64,000 nucleotides of DNA from Anaspis maculata (GCA_949128115.1 OX421963.1:87739602-87803601); one strand, 5' to 3'. Counted from the first letter of the stretch, positions 42,723-54,760 are shown. The notes: generated from the letters alone by a model not told the origin. Numbers and translations: made by a program.

Positions 42723-44749
42723 CTCCCGTGAAAAGGTAAAACCTAGTAACCAACATTTTTTGGTAAAATGAGTTTTTCACATATTCGGAATCTTCTAAGT
42801 ATTTCCTTCACTCAGATATTGGTTTTGGATCAATATTCAAAAAAATGAATGAATTAGAACGTATGGAATTTCCTAGTAAGTGCATTTCTAGTCTACTTTA
42901 CAGTGGAAAAACATAGCACGTATCCCTTCCAAAGGTAAAACCTAGCATCTTTGCGGCATTGGAGATATTTTACAATGGATAAACATAGCAGGGTGGCCTC
43001 GAGGGTGACTTACTAGGTTTTTCCGGTGTTTTATTCAGGATATTATGATCTTGATGAACCCAGCATGGCTCTTACTGGATTTCTCCAATTTTTTGTGCGT
43101 GTTTTCCAGTCGAGCTGATAGTTCATTGATGAATGCTATGAATCCATACTTCCGTTCATACTTTGTAGTACGTTGCTTAAATAGGTACCCTAAATTTACC
43201 TACTAGTCACACTTCAAGAAATCATTGAAGGTAAAGTAAATCAACTGCGCTTTTAAGCGTTATACCCAAAAAAAAAAACACAACACAAAAAGATTTACAC
43301 ACCCCCAGTATAAACACTCTTAGCACCATGTGCCCCATTGTTGCCGTTTGGACCGTTATACGATACGTGCTCTTGCTCGATTCTCCCGCTAAAATATCGA
43401 AGAGAGTATGATGAACTAGTTAATTATTATTATTGATAGCAATTGTGTTTTGCTGGCATAAAAATGTCTTCGAGGTAAAAGCTTCTCGGGGCTTTGGCTA
43501 CTAATAAACGTGAGTTTAGTTAATTCCATTGTTCCAGGAGCACTGAAGTTCTAATCGTCGTGATATTTCCAAAACTATAATTTTGTATTATACTGTTTCA
43601 TTATTTTAGGTCCACAAAAATACAACAACCAAGAACGCCGATTGATAAACGTGTAATTAATTAGGGGGTAGGTAGGTCTGACGCGCCGATATCACAAAAA
43701 CTTCGACTTTTCTATCCTAACTATCAGGGAATACAATTGAGGCATAAATTTCTTTAAAAAAGACAAAAAAAATTTGAGAATTTTGCCCAAAATGCCACCT
43801 GTGGAGAGACTTTTCTGGAAAAATATTGCTTCGTCTGATGCATCATCTGGTTTGACATCAAATGTTGTTTATTTTTTGGTTTCGAATAAAGTTGGGAAAG
43901 TGTAATTTCTGAGCTATAATTTTTGTTGCCTGCTATTGGGTCTTATCACGGTGGTTCTTGTCATTAAAACAATATTGTAATTTTGTTAATTTTGCTATTA
44001 TTGTTACGATTAATTGATACAACAATGGTTTATTGTAAAAATTACAATATTGTTCCAATTACAAGAGCCGCCGTGATTAGGCCCATCAGAAAAAAGTGCC
44101 ATTGATGGAGATAAGTAGATATACTTTGATTTGGTTCATGAGTAGGTACCTGGAAGTAAATTTTGAAGGCATTGTTGTTTTTCATTTGTTTGTAATGTTA
44201 GTTACTCGGTTAGTTTGCTATGTAATTGATTATTTTGTTTTGTGATTTGTTCAATCGCAACTCGAATCGTAACTTTTCTTGCGTGCAATTTCGAATGTAA
44301 ATCCCTGCAAAATATATCAATTCATATCGATAGGAATATTATTTTGGAAACGCTATTTTGTTTGTTTGTTGGTTCTATTTTTAAAAGTTACATCAAATAT
44401 GATTTTTAACATAACAGGGATGATGATAATTGTACTTACTATGTTTTTCCATTTGAGATTCGATAGCTTTCAGAAGTTCCTCAATAGCAAGTCATTGTGC
44501 TAGGTTTTTCCAAAGTAATATGCTGGTATTCCTAATGGAAAAACATAGTAAGTGCATTATTTTCCAAAATACTACCCAAATCATGAAGATATTATGAAAT
44601 ATGAAAAATTCAACCTTGAAAACCCCCATTACCGCTAATATCTGTTCTATTTTGCCATAGCAATTCTTATGGCAAGACTGGGAACTTCTTTTCGCTCTCC
44701 TGCACAATTTGCCCAAAGGCAGTTACTAGGTTTTACCTTTTCACGGGAG
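42723..44749. mobile_element. 2.03-kb DNA transposon with AGTT target duplication
   Basis: The terminal inverted repeats begin CTCCCGTGAAAAGGTAAAAC and are identical over 28 bases. AGTT flanks both ends (42719-42722 and 44750-44753), and host LINE coding sequence resumes on either side. Short boxes GGTAAAACCTAG(T/C)A and GGAAAAACATAG(C/T)A recur in both orientations in the outer ~300 bases of each end (for example 42870-43015 and 44440-44545), a possible set of transposase-binding sites. No transposase frame is seen, so it is non-autonomous. Superfamily unknown; a 4-bp duplication narrows it but does not decide. Confidence 0.9.
43938..44084. mobile_element. Small palindromic MITE inside the 2.03-kb transposon
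   Basis: Arms of about 45 bases: GGGTCTTATCACGGTGGTTC and, reversed, GGGCCTAATCACGGCGGCTC, both leading into AACAATATTGTAATTTT. 147 bases in all. Confidence 0.8.
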
Positions 44750-45175
44750 AGTTGAGGTATTGTCTGCGCTCTGATGATCGGTGGACGATAGAAGACGAAC
44801 CGCTCCACGTAGTCACCGTCGAAAACTTTCAGCTCAACTTTTTTTTCCAAAGAGTTTTGGAAAAAAACTGTTTTGTTGGAATTTTTACATGCTGGATGCA
44901 AGTTCATATTTCTTGACGTTCTCTTGAATTTTGGACGATGAAGAAGTTTTTGAAAGCTTCTGATCACTTACATGGAACACCTTATAAGTGAAGAGGAACA
45001 GTTCTTCCCAGAATACTTTTTTGTTTTTTGAAGAACAAGCGTCTATGATATAGGAAAGTTTCCTGGCAACGGTTTCTCTTGCTGTTCGGGGGATTCTTCT
45101 TACAATTGGTAATTCAGCTTTCAATTTTGATAACTTTTCTTTGAAGTTGGATACCTTCGAGGACATATCTCGGAT
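44750..45175 (-). pseudogene. LINE with restriction-like endonuclease, upstream part
   Basis: The minus-strand frame 45166-44885 reads PIVRRIPRTARETVARKLS and VFWEELFLFTYKVFHV, which fits the N-terminal region found in the same LINE family just before the reverse transcriptase. After a frameshift the coding continues to the AGTT at 44750-44753. Removing the transposon and one AGTT copy leaves an open frame into the 42719 segment. No start codon or 5' UTR can be fixed. Confidence 0.65.
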
Positions 45176-46576
45176 TCTTTTCCGTTTTCTACTTACCTAC
45201 TACCTTTAACTGGCTTAATTTTTTTGTGTAACTACATAACTGCTCGAAAATTGAATACCTACCTATAGTTTGTTGTAAATGCTGAATTTGATTGCATCAC
45301 CCCAACCCTATGGTCTCTCTCTTTGGCCTCTCAAGTTTGTTATACCTGCTCTCAGATTGCCTGATTAGAAATTGTCTAAGGTTTCACTTTTGACCGATCA
45401 GTGGGTTAAAAAAAGTGTGGCGCCCCTTTTTATTCATTTTATCAAGATCAGAACCCACCCCTCCGCCCGTTGAGCTGCGGGACCCCACTGATCAGGGTGG
45501 CAATTTTGTTTTGGGACTGATTGAGAGTTTAGGGGAATTATTAGGCGTTACACTCTTTCTTGGATCGAGGCAGCGGGCCCAATTAGTCGACACACAACGT
45601 TGGAAAAGGGCCAGCGGCGCAGCGAGACTCCATTTTTCACAACTTGGATCACATTCATGTCTGGTTTCAGTAATTGGAATTTCAAGGTCAAATGTCTTTC
45701 TCGGTCACTTCCAAGCCACCATTTTAAACTTTTATGTAAATGATTCGATTTTAGTGTGTTTCAAGTTTCATTCAAATTGAATCATTTATGTAAAAAGTTC
45801 GATATAGCGGCTCGAAAGTGATCGAAAGTGACATTTGACCTTGAAATTCCAATTACTTAAACTAGACATGAGTGTGTTCCAAGTTTCAATGAAATCGGAC
45901 CACTTTCTTTTTTCTTGGAAATTCAACACGGCGGCACAAAATGATCAATATCTTTGGCAATTCACCTTCGATTTTCGAAATTCAGACACGTTATTGAAGC
46001 TGAAACACCGATCTTCATAACTGTGCTATTGGAATGCATGAAATATTTTTTTTGGGAAATCGCGCTCGTACTGAACTTTCGGCTATTTTACACTGTTCCA
46101 TTGATCACCCTGTAGCAACCTTATGAAGCACTGTACGTATTTGACGTGATCAAGGCATGACAACGAAAAATTGGGCAATCGAACGCTGAAAACCGATATG
46201 AAATCGCTTGCAAAAATCAAAAGTTATGATGATTTTAGGAATCGTCTGAATTTGCTTGTCCCCTAGATTCTTTTGATGTGTGTATATTCGGGGAAACTTC
46301 TCGGGTCCGCCGCGACTTTTCATTTCAGCTTGTCATGCCATGCACAGGCCGGCCAAGGCCCTTTTAAACCCAAACATTCGCCCGTTCACGCGGGTTCCAT
46401 TGGTTCACGTGAGAGTGCATCTACTACGTCCTACGTGGTTCAGTGCCCTTTTTCGCGATTCTGAGACGTTCAAAAATAGGTTTTAAAATTTTCAATGTGC
46501 TCTCCAAACGTACGTTCCAGCACTATTACGTCGCCCAAATAAAAATACGCTTCTAACTGTTCCATTTCAGGCCCAA
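45176..46576. other. No gene seen; internal repeats
   Basis: 45640-45920 contains a segment with two related halves: CAAGGTCAAATGTC and the inverted GACATTTGACCTTG, and TTTCAAGTTTCATTCAAA versus TTCCAAGTTTCAATGAAA. It suggests another diverged foldback unit. Frames 45415-45780 and 46273-46486 have no domain. Confidence 0.45.
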
Positions 46577-47250
46577 TTACTCGATCGATGGTGGATGAAA
46601 GGTGGATGGCGCTGCATAGAGGCCGAACGGCATCACCGTGAATTGTAACAGACTCCTTCCGGGAAAGGTAAAAGCCGTGATGGGTTTGACTGTATTACTC
46701 AGAGGTATCTGCCAATAGCCATGATGAAGATCCAAACTTGAAACGTTTTCAGCCTCCCTCAACTTATACATAATGGCCAGGTATTTGGGGCAAGGGATAG
46801 GCATCTCTGGTTGACACCCTGTCTATCGCGCGGTAATCTGTGAAGCGGTGACTTTCACCTTTCCTGGGAATCAGTACGAACGGCGAGCTTTGCGGACTCT
46901 CGGAGCGCTCCACGGTTTCTGTATCCAGCATCTCGTCGAGTTCCTTGTTTGCTTTGGCTTGCATGGTTGGGTTCAGTGATCGGTGGCGTTGTCTGATGGG
47001 CGCCGTATTTGTGGGCCGAATATGATGCTTCCTCCATGTGGGCAACGGGATCGCAATTGGCGCATTTTTCGAATCCCTCCTCGAGGAACTCTTTCAGCCT
47101 GCGTTGCTCTGATTCGTTTAATTTTCGAAGCTCAATGTCAGCGTTGTTTAGGTTGCTTACGTGTGCTTGTGTGCTCACAAAGTGACTGTTTCTTTTCGGC
47201 AGAATCGGCAAAGCTAACAATTTTGTGATGTGTGATGGACCTTCATTCAT
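46577..47250 (-). pseudogene. Gypsy-type reverse transcriptase, N-terminal half
   Basis: The minus strand reads NPTMQAKANKELDEML, then SPQSSPFVLIPRKG, RFTDYRAIDRVSTRDAYPLP and, after a frameshift near 46800, LDLHHGYWQIPL, ITAFTFPGRSLLQFTVMPFG and APSTF. These are RT motifs 1-4 of Ty3/Gypsy elements in the right order. The sequence breaks off before the YxDD motif. Upstream residues (RLKEFLEEG...) match the spacer between protease and RT. Decayed: frameshift and no continuous frame. Confidence 0.88.
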
Positions 47251-47264
47251 TTAAGTAGCTGAAT

Positions 47265-47609
47265 TCATGACCTAGATAACGCAGTGAGAAAAGTGGCACT
47301 TCTCCTTGCTAGCATTGAGCACAGCTTGAGACGGCTCAAATCCCCGCGTGAGATTCTTCGGTGATCGTCAAAGCTTTCAGAGATAACAATAACGTCGTCC
47401 AGATACATGAAAGCTTGGTGCTCCAAACCGGCGCTAGCGCCCAGGATTCGGTCTATCAAGCGCTGTTGTGTTGCCAGGGCATTTTGAGGCCCAAAATTGA
47501 ATATTTTCAGCAAATGTGCTGTAAAGTCGTTGAAAATTTTGCATCGTTTTTCCGAGAAGCCGCTCAGTAGTCCTCGGAGAATATTGTTTCGTGATTTTGT
47601 GTTATACAT
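47265..47609 (-). pseudogene. Gypsy-type reverse transcriptase, catalytic fragment, out of order
   Basis: The minus strand reads FGPQNALATQQRLIDRILG then FMYLDDVIVISESFDDH, i.e. RT motifs 4-5 with the catalytic YLDD. In an intact element this part follows the 46577-47250 segment, but here it lies upstream of it on the same strand. Either two copies are present or the copy was rearranged. The sequence after FDDH is short and ends. Confidence 0.85.
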
Positions 47610-48627
47610 TAGCCTGGAATACAGCTTCGGGTTTTCTTAGAATATTGCCCATCACGATCCCTGACGATATCGACTAGTCTTTCGACTTTCCCAACGTGGT
47701 ATAAAAAGTCTTCTCTCACAATAAAGATAGATTTCACTGTGAACCGAGCAGTTGAGCACTTCCACAGTCATGAAGTTGAAAGTCACCCCCGTTGTTCGTC
47801 CTTTCGCTCTTACGACGCCACCGTTTGCGATTGTTTTTAATTAAATATTCACCAAGGGCAAGACGGCAAGGCGAAGCGGGGCAAGTTTCCAGTTTCCACC
47901 ATGCGGCATAATAATAATTCATCATGCAACTTTATAAGCCACTTGATCATGAAGTGTGTTCTGGCTCTATTAGTCTGAGAAGCCGCCGTTCCGCCGCCGC
48001 GCCGCCGCCGCCGCCGCGTCGTTACAACAATTAATTTCGTACAATTCAAACTCTCAAACAGTCGTTTCAATAAATGTTCACCGGCTTTTCGATCGACGTT
48101 AATGCGTTCGTTATATGAATTATGGCCGTTATTATCCATTGTAACACTTGTGTCGTGTATCGCGCTGGTCTTTTTATTTTCATCGCCTTGTTCGCTGCGC
48201 TATACGCCACAACCTATATCTACCTACACCCGTACCAACCGAAGCAATCCAGAGGGAATGAATATTGAAGAGGTGATTGCAATTTATGTGTCGGGGTGAA
48301 AAAAGAAAGACTTGCACTTTTACGCTTCAACAGAATTGTCACAAGATTGTTAGTGTAGTAGATAACACTATGGACAGCCTGCAATCCTCAACGCGTGTAC
48401 GGCGTAATGCAAAATATCACGTATAATCTGGCTTGCAACTGAGAAAAAACTCATCATCAGTTACGAGGGGAATTTGACGTTCCACGTTGCGTTGCTTTAC
48501 TGACCGGACTAATTTTTTGGACAGAGCACGAGCGATAGATGAAAGGCCTAAACAAGTGTTAGCCTCAATGCGTGGAATAAACTGGCCTATCAGAGGCCGG
48601 AATTTCGCCGGGGAACACGTTCATGTC
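47610..48627. other. No gene seen; contains a (CCG)n tract
   Basis: A CCG/GCC-rich tract at about 47980-48022 is the source of an arginine-rich artefactual frame on the minus strand. No domain in other frames. A LINE or Gypsy origin cannot be shown. Confidence 0.5.
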
Positions 48628-48731
48628 TGTTGAGTTCAAACTCACATAGCCCACATAATAGTTAATCGAGTTGGTAACGGATTGTTTTTGTTTTTAATTC
48701 GGTTGTCAAGTAAACAGAGTTCAAAAAAGCA
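48628..48731 (+). mobile_element. BEL/Pao element, 5' LTR
   Basis: Starts TGTTGAGTTC and ends AAAAAAGCA. It aligns over its whole length with 52284-52391, and the flanks on both sides are unrelated, so these look like complete terminal repeats. The last 60 bases (including AATTCGGTTGTCAAGTAAAC) are almost identical between copies. At 104 bases the LTR is short for the BEL group. No clear primer binding site follows. Confidence 0.7.
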
Positions 48732-48889
48732 CACGCTAGAAACCGTCAGGTCTACCTTTTTGGTTGCATAATATGTTCTAAATTTATTCATTCAACTTTT
48801 TTTTTATGTTATTCTGAGTTTACCTGTGATTTGCCCCTTTGTATCGAATATTACCTACATGACGTCTGCTAGAATCCTACAACAGGAGT

Positions 48890-51800
48890 CGACTTCTTTC
48901 AAGATTTTGAACAGCGTTATGTAAGTACCCTCAATTGTATCTCTCGGTCAAACTCAGCGTATATCCCTGATGTTATGGTCCTTCGTTCCTGAATCATTGC
49001 CGTACTATCTCCTTCTCCTGATGAGACTGCATGCGAAAATGATTGAATAGTGATTTTGTAAAACATGTATCACGTGATTCTTCAGGACGTCACACTGTTT
49101 CTCTACCTTTCAAGGAAGGTCTTCGTCCTGACTTGGGAAGTACTCAATATGTTGCCCTTCAGCGATTCCACAAACTTGAAAATCGCTTCTCTAGAGATCC
49201 CAATTTTGTTGTTTTATATCGTGACAACTTGAAACATTACGTTGATCAGAACCACATGATTCTTGGTTCTAAATCGTCGCCATATGTTCTCACGCATCAT
49301 GAAGTTTTCAAAGAAAGTTCAACCACCGCCTTGCGAGTTGTCTTCAACTCTTCTGAGAGAAGTGATAACTTTGAATGCTGCTCTTCATTCAAACCCCAAG
49401 CTTCAGAGTGACATCGGCAATATCGTTCCAAATTTGTGTTTCTCTCTTGTGGGTCTGACTTGTGACATCAAACAAATGTATCGGGCTGTCAATCTTTTTC
49501 CCAATGATTGTCAATATCAGCACTTTTTTGGCGTTTTTTATCTGAAGACCCAGTCCAGGAGTGGGAGCTGCGGACAGTAACCTTTGGTATGACGTCACCT
49601 TTTCTGGCTCAGCGAGTTTTGAAGCAGTTGATACAAGATGTAGGAAACAATTTCCCTCGTGCGACTCAGATACTTCTCTCTTGCTGCTATATTGATGATA
49701 TTGTTGCTGGTGCTCGTTCATTTGATAAGGCTATTCCTCTTCAGCAGGAATGATGCAGTTGTTGCAATCTCGTTCTTTTGAACTTCGCAAGTGGGCGTGC
49801 TCTCATGCTGACGTCATCAAAGACCTTGCCAATCATCTCCACGAGTTCCCTTATCCATAAAACTCTTTTCATGTGATCAAAGTTCTTGATCTCTCTTGAG
49901 ATCCTGGTTCTGTTTTCGTTACTCTGTAACTCTTGGCCCTGCTGCTCCTACCAAACGCAATGTTCTTTCTCGGATAGGCGGAGCGTTCGATGTTAATGGG
50001 TATTTGAGTCCTACTGATCTGTACTTCAAGTACCTTATTCGACTTCTGTGGTTGGCTAAAATTGACTGGGATGACCCTCTCCCTCCCAGCCTTCACGATA
50101 CTTGGAAGGTTATGTACGATGAATTGTCGCTACTGTCGGAGCTTCGCATTCCTCGTTGCATTTTCCCACCCTCGTATCAAAAGGTTCAGTTGATTGGATT
50201 TGCTGTCACTTCGACTAAAGAAACATCTCCTGTCCTTTATCTGCGTATTCTATCTGGTAACGACGTTACTTGTCATCTCATCAAGGCCAAAACTCGAGTT
50301 GTTCCTGTGAAAACTTTGACGATTCCCCGACTTGAGTTGAACGCAGCCGTTCTTCTCACTCGTCTTATTAAGTCGGTGAAGTTTGTCATCACTTCTCCCC
50401 AAGTTTCAGACATCGTCTTGTTCAGTGACTCCACCACAGCTCTGGCTTGGATGCGCACTCAACCGCACGCTCTCAAGACTTTCGTGTCTAACCGTGTAGT
50501 GGAAATTCATGATAATTCTCCGACAGCTATACTTGGCGTTACGTTCCGACTCATTTGAATTCCGCTGACTGCGCCATTCGTGGCCTTCTCCCCTCTCAGC
50601 TGTTTGACTTTTCTCTGTGGTGGCATGGTCCCTCTTTTTTGTGTCAGGATCACTCTTATTGGCCTTCTTCTTCCATCGTTCTGCCAGAGGTTATTCCTGA
50701 GTCAAAAGAGGCTCACCATGTTTTCGTAGCTCTTGATTCTCCTCCTTCAGCTTTGTTGGACCTGATCGTTCGTCATTCTTCGCTTTTGAAGGTCCCAAGA
50801 GTGTTTACGTATATTCTACGCTTCATCCGAAATTGCCGTGTGGTCCGTGCTCAGCGACAATTTGATTCCATCACTCCCGATGATTATCAGCAAACACTTT
50901 TGACAACCATCAGGCTGACTTAAGAACACCATTTTTCCGGAGAAGTCGGATATCTGAATCGACATCATCCTTGAATTACTAAGCTGCGAAACTTGTCTCC
51001 GTTTCTTTTAGCCCAGGGTTACGTCATGGTGTGGGGTTGCCGCAAAAATTCTCCTCTTTTTCGTCTCTCTCGCCATCCGTATCTGATTCCGCGTGATAAT
51101 TCATTTGGCAGTCCTGTTGATCGATCCTTCCCTTCATTCGGAGTCCTAGACTCATCACCTCGGTCATCCATCGGCAGTTTTGGATACTTTCCTTGCGCAG
51201 TTTGATCCGAAAACGTATTTTTCGCTGCTTGCGTTGTTACAGGTTTCAAACTAAACTTTCTCAACCTCTGATGGCTGATCTTCCGTCGTATCAGTTTGAT
51301 CAAACTCGTTGTTTTGTCCATACTGGCTTGGATTTTGGTGGACCCTTCTTGCTGAAAAAAGGTTCCCGTTGAAATTCCAAACTGTTGAAAGGCTATGCAG
51401 CTCTGTTCGTTTGTAAGGCAACAAAGGCCATTCATCTTGAACTCGTTCATTCTCTATCTTCGGAGTCATGTTTGGCAGCTTTAAATCGATGTTTTCTCGC
51501 CGTGGACTTCCCTCCAACCTTTATTCGGACCAAGGTCGCAATTTTCGAGGTGCGGCGCGTCATTTGGATGAAGTGTATATGTTCTTGAAGCAGTCCATCT
51601 TGAAATATCCGACTCTTTGGCTCAACGTCACGTCAAATGGAATTTTAATCCTCCTTATGCCACAAACAGTGGTTTGTGGGAGGCTGGAATAAAATCTGCC
51701 AAACATCACTCGAAACCGGTTGTAGGAGAGCAGCACTATATTTTCAAAGAATTACAAACTCTTTCGACCAGATTTGAGGCCATTCTCAATTCACGACCGT

Positions 51801-52208
51801 TGTGCTCTTTGTCATCGATTTCAGATGATGGTGTCGATTTCTAATTGGAGCTTGTCTTTTATCTTCCCCTGAGATAAACCTTAGAGAAGAGAAGAGTCAT
51901 TGAATATTTTTAACCGCTGGCAATTAGTTGCTCGTATCTCCTAATCCTTTTGGAAGGCCTGGAGTTAGGAGTACTTGCACTCTTTAATTCAATGCTCCAA
52001 ATGGACTACGCCACCTCCAAACATCCAAGAAGGTGATTTGGCTTCTTGTCACCCAACCGTCGTCTCCGCTCAGTTGACCACTTGGAAGAGTCGTACGAAT
52101 TTTCCTCGGTGATGACAATGTCGTGCGGGTTGCTGCAGTTCGACTTGGCAAGGCAACTTTGACGCGCCTGGTGAACAAGTCAATTGCCTTACATCGTGGA
52201 GATTGAGA
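48890..52208 (+). pseudogene. BEL/Pao-type polyprotein, decayed (RT, RNase H, integrase)
   Basis: Read left to right with many frameshifts. RT entry: SRDSSGRHTVSLPFKEGLRP (49080) and HEVFKESSTTALRVVFNSS (49300). RT palm: DIKQMYRAVNLFPNDCQYQH (49470) and CCYIDDIVAGA, the catalytic box (49690). RNase H: IPRLELNAAVLLTRL and FSDSTTALAWMR (50330-50450). Integrase: DFGGPF (51320), KGYAALFVCKATKAIHLELV (51390), SDQGRNFRGAARHLDEV (51520) and NPPYATNSGLWEAGIKSAK (51650). C-terminus: VAAVRLGKATLTRLVNKSI and a stop at 52206. Gag and protease are not recognisable, and the interior is only ~3.55 kb. Domain order is that of BEL/Pao retrotransposons. Confidence 0.88.
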
Positions 52209-52283
52209 AATTGATTCGGTTTTAGTTTCCTCAATTTAACTTATATTTTATTCCAAAATCCCTCAATTTTGGGTGAGGGGTTA

Positions 52284-52391
52284 GGTTTAGTCTAAATTCA
52301 CACATTCCGCATTGTAGTTTATCGAGTTGACAAGGGATCGATTGTTTCAATTTTCAATTCGGTTGTCAAGTAAACAGAGTTCAAAAAAGCA
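52284..52391 (+). mobile_element. BEL/Pao element, 3' LTR with preceding polypurine tract
   Basis: Pairs with 48628-48731. A purine-rich tract (GGGTGAGGGGTTAGG) lies just before it, in the expected place for plus-strand priming. Ends AAAAAAGCA. No matching target duplication is seen outside the two LTRs. Confidence 0.7.
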
Positions 52392-54440
52392 AAATTAGAA
52401 GAGTTAGAAGGGTCAGAAAAATTACCAGCTTCATTTTCAAGCTGGGTGTGAGGAAGACTTGTCGCTTGACCGGTCTGTCATGCAGGCGCTTCGTGGTACA
52501 ACCGTTGATCGTAAATTCAAATTTCTAGTAGGTATCCTGGTGGCGTACTCCATACTTCTTCGTTCCATTATGAGCCGTGCTCGGAGCCGTGGCAATCGTG
52601 TGGCAGCAGGGTCCTGTGCGTAAATAAATTTAATAGTTTGCTACATATATCCCCGATTTTTTTCTTTGACCGGCGACCGTTATTTATGCCACCATAAACC
52701 ATAAATGCAATTTCATGTGCGGGTAGCACTGTTCCGCACCACCCACACGGACCGCATAAACAATAGCCGTTCTACCAGGACCACTACCGTTTAATTCACC
52801 GCATACACACAGTGCCGTCGTCCAATAATGGCAGTGTATCTTTGATCTGTCGCAGAGAGGACTGGCATGGCAGGACGGTTTGCATAATAATGTGCCGGCT
52901 TCCAGGCTTTGTTCTTATATTAATTACCATACACATCCATCAGTGTGAGTGATTTACCATCTCGCGGAAGACACGTATACACGTCCATCACGGATTTTTC
53001 CTTCGAGCCCACCGAGTTCCTTGCTCTCTTCCTATCTGTACTTCCTTTCGCTAATAAATCGAGTCCTGTGAGAAATTAGCGCGCTCGCACGGGAAACGTC
53101 GAAAATCGCGTTTTGAGTCGGACCCGGGGTTCTCTCGCCCGTCTCCTGTTCCTCATTCCCCAAGAACAATGCATTATTCAGCTCTCGCTCTCTTCGGGCA
53201 CGAAGTGGAGTTCGGATTTGTATTGACAGAGCCTGGAGAGGGAACGCCAATCGCTTGTCGTTTCTCGAATTGCAATAAACAAGACGCCGTGCGAGAACCG
53301 GGCCTCATCGGCAGCTTTGGAGAGAGGAAACGCCGAAATTGAAGCTTCAACAATTCACAACTCGTTCCGCCTAGTTCATGATGATAGTTGCTGGTCGGAA
53401 ATCGGAATGAAAGCAGGCACGGAAAAAGTTCATCGCATCGGAAAGTGGAAGGATAACAACGAACGTTTTCTTGGTGAATTTTTTTTTCGCAACGTTAATG
53501 CGTTTCGGATGGTACACAAATAGTTATTTTCAGATGATTGTACGGTTGAGCTGAGCCACCTACAGGAAGCTTGTTGTTTTTTTGTTTTGGCCGGAGTGCG
53601 ATGATGAAAATTGTATAGCTTGCAGGTAAAAATCCAATTTGCAAGGGCAAACAAACCAAGAAAATATGCTTCTCTGCAAGTATAATGATTGTTGTTTACA
53701 AAGCGCGTTGTTTATCCCCGGCTTTGGAAATTATGCAAATTAAACGTGTGGGATAAAGAACGCGGGAAGCTACCCGAAGAGTTCGTCGTTTTAGAATTAA
53801 ATATAGCTCAGCTGTTTGCTATTATAGCATGTTACCGGTAGGTTTTACCCAGGGGTGTTATCACTCACCATAATCCTAAAGTGAACAAATCGGCTTGAGC
53901 TTGACTGACTCACGCCCAGTTTATGCCCATCACTGGTAACTTTGACCAAAAGAATAAGGAACGTAGATATCATTGCTATAACAATCGTTACTATGGGATT
54001 TAACCACGAGTTAACCTTAGACAGAGATTATCAGGGGTGTGAAAGGAACAGTTTAATTTCAAGTTGGAGATACATCCGGTCCAGGTAGACTCACAGTAGT
54101 AACGGGACGAAGCAAACAAGTCAGATTTGGCTAGTACCATTGTTACGTACCTTACGTACTGTAGACTGTAGAGGTACAGACCCCTCACCCTAATTAAATG
54201 ACTCACAATGGTTAAAAGAGTTACCGGCAAACAGCTTACTGTCTTTTGTGACTTGGGCTCATATACTGGATGCAGTTCACACTCTCAGGCCGCACCGATG
54301 TACTCTTCCACTGAGTAATTGCCCTACGTTGTTTTTCCCAAGTATTGCTCTTGAGTGGATATTAGGGTGGTCTGGAAAGTGTTGAACCTAACATAGAACC
54401 AAGTAGTTTTCCGGTCAAATTTACTTTTATTTTTCAACGT
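52392..54440. other. No gene identified
   Basis: Contains frames of 72-76 codons on both strands (for example 53032-53250 minus, 53317-53523 plus, 54000-54230 minus) without domains. GC content is close to that of single-copy DNA at 52600-53300, so unrecognised exons or UTR cannot be excluded. Confidence 0.35.
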
Positions 54441-54444
54441 ACCC

Positions 54445-54617
54445 AAGAAGCACAACCATATTGGACCAACATTGGGCCAATGTCTAGAATATATTGGCCC
54501 AACCTAGTTTCTCAATATTGCGCCAATAACAAATGTGGATTTTCCGCAATATTGGCCCGATAACAAATAGCAATATTGAACCATCAATATATGCCATTAT
54601 TAGCCCAACAATGTATG
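54445..54617 (+). repeat. Short imperfect repeats of AATATTGG(C)CCAA
   Basis: AATATTGG-type boxes recur at about 20-35-base spacing (CCATATTGGACCAAC, ATATTGGCCCAACC, AATATTGGCCCGATAAC, and others). Many are self-complementary. They run up to the left end of the MITE at 54618. Confidence 0.6.
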
Positions 54618-54760
54618 ACAATATTGTAAAAAAGATACATCGATGTAAGCGCTGTATCGCTGTAAGATGACACATGTGACCATGCAAAACATCATCATTG
54701 TTGTCAGTTTACAGCGATGTAGCGCTTACATCGATTTATCTTTTTTACAGAATAGCACCA
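54618..54760. mobile_element. Palindromic MITE sharing ends with the 15874 element
   Basis: 48-base arms, TGTAAAAAAGATACATCGAT and its reverse complement, 40 or more bases pairing. The right end TTTTTTACAGAATAGCACCA is the same as the right end of the MITE at 15874-16007; the interiors differ. Confidence 0.85.

Noticed and set aside
47849..48139. Arginine-rich minus-strand protein
   Set aside because: The Arg run comes from a (CCG)n tract; no conserved domain around it.
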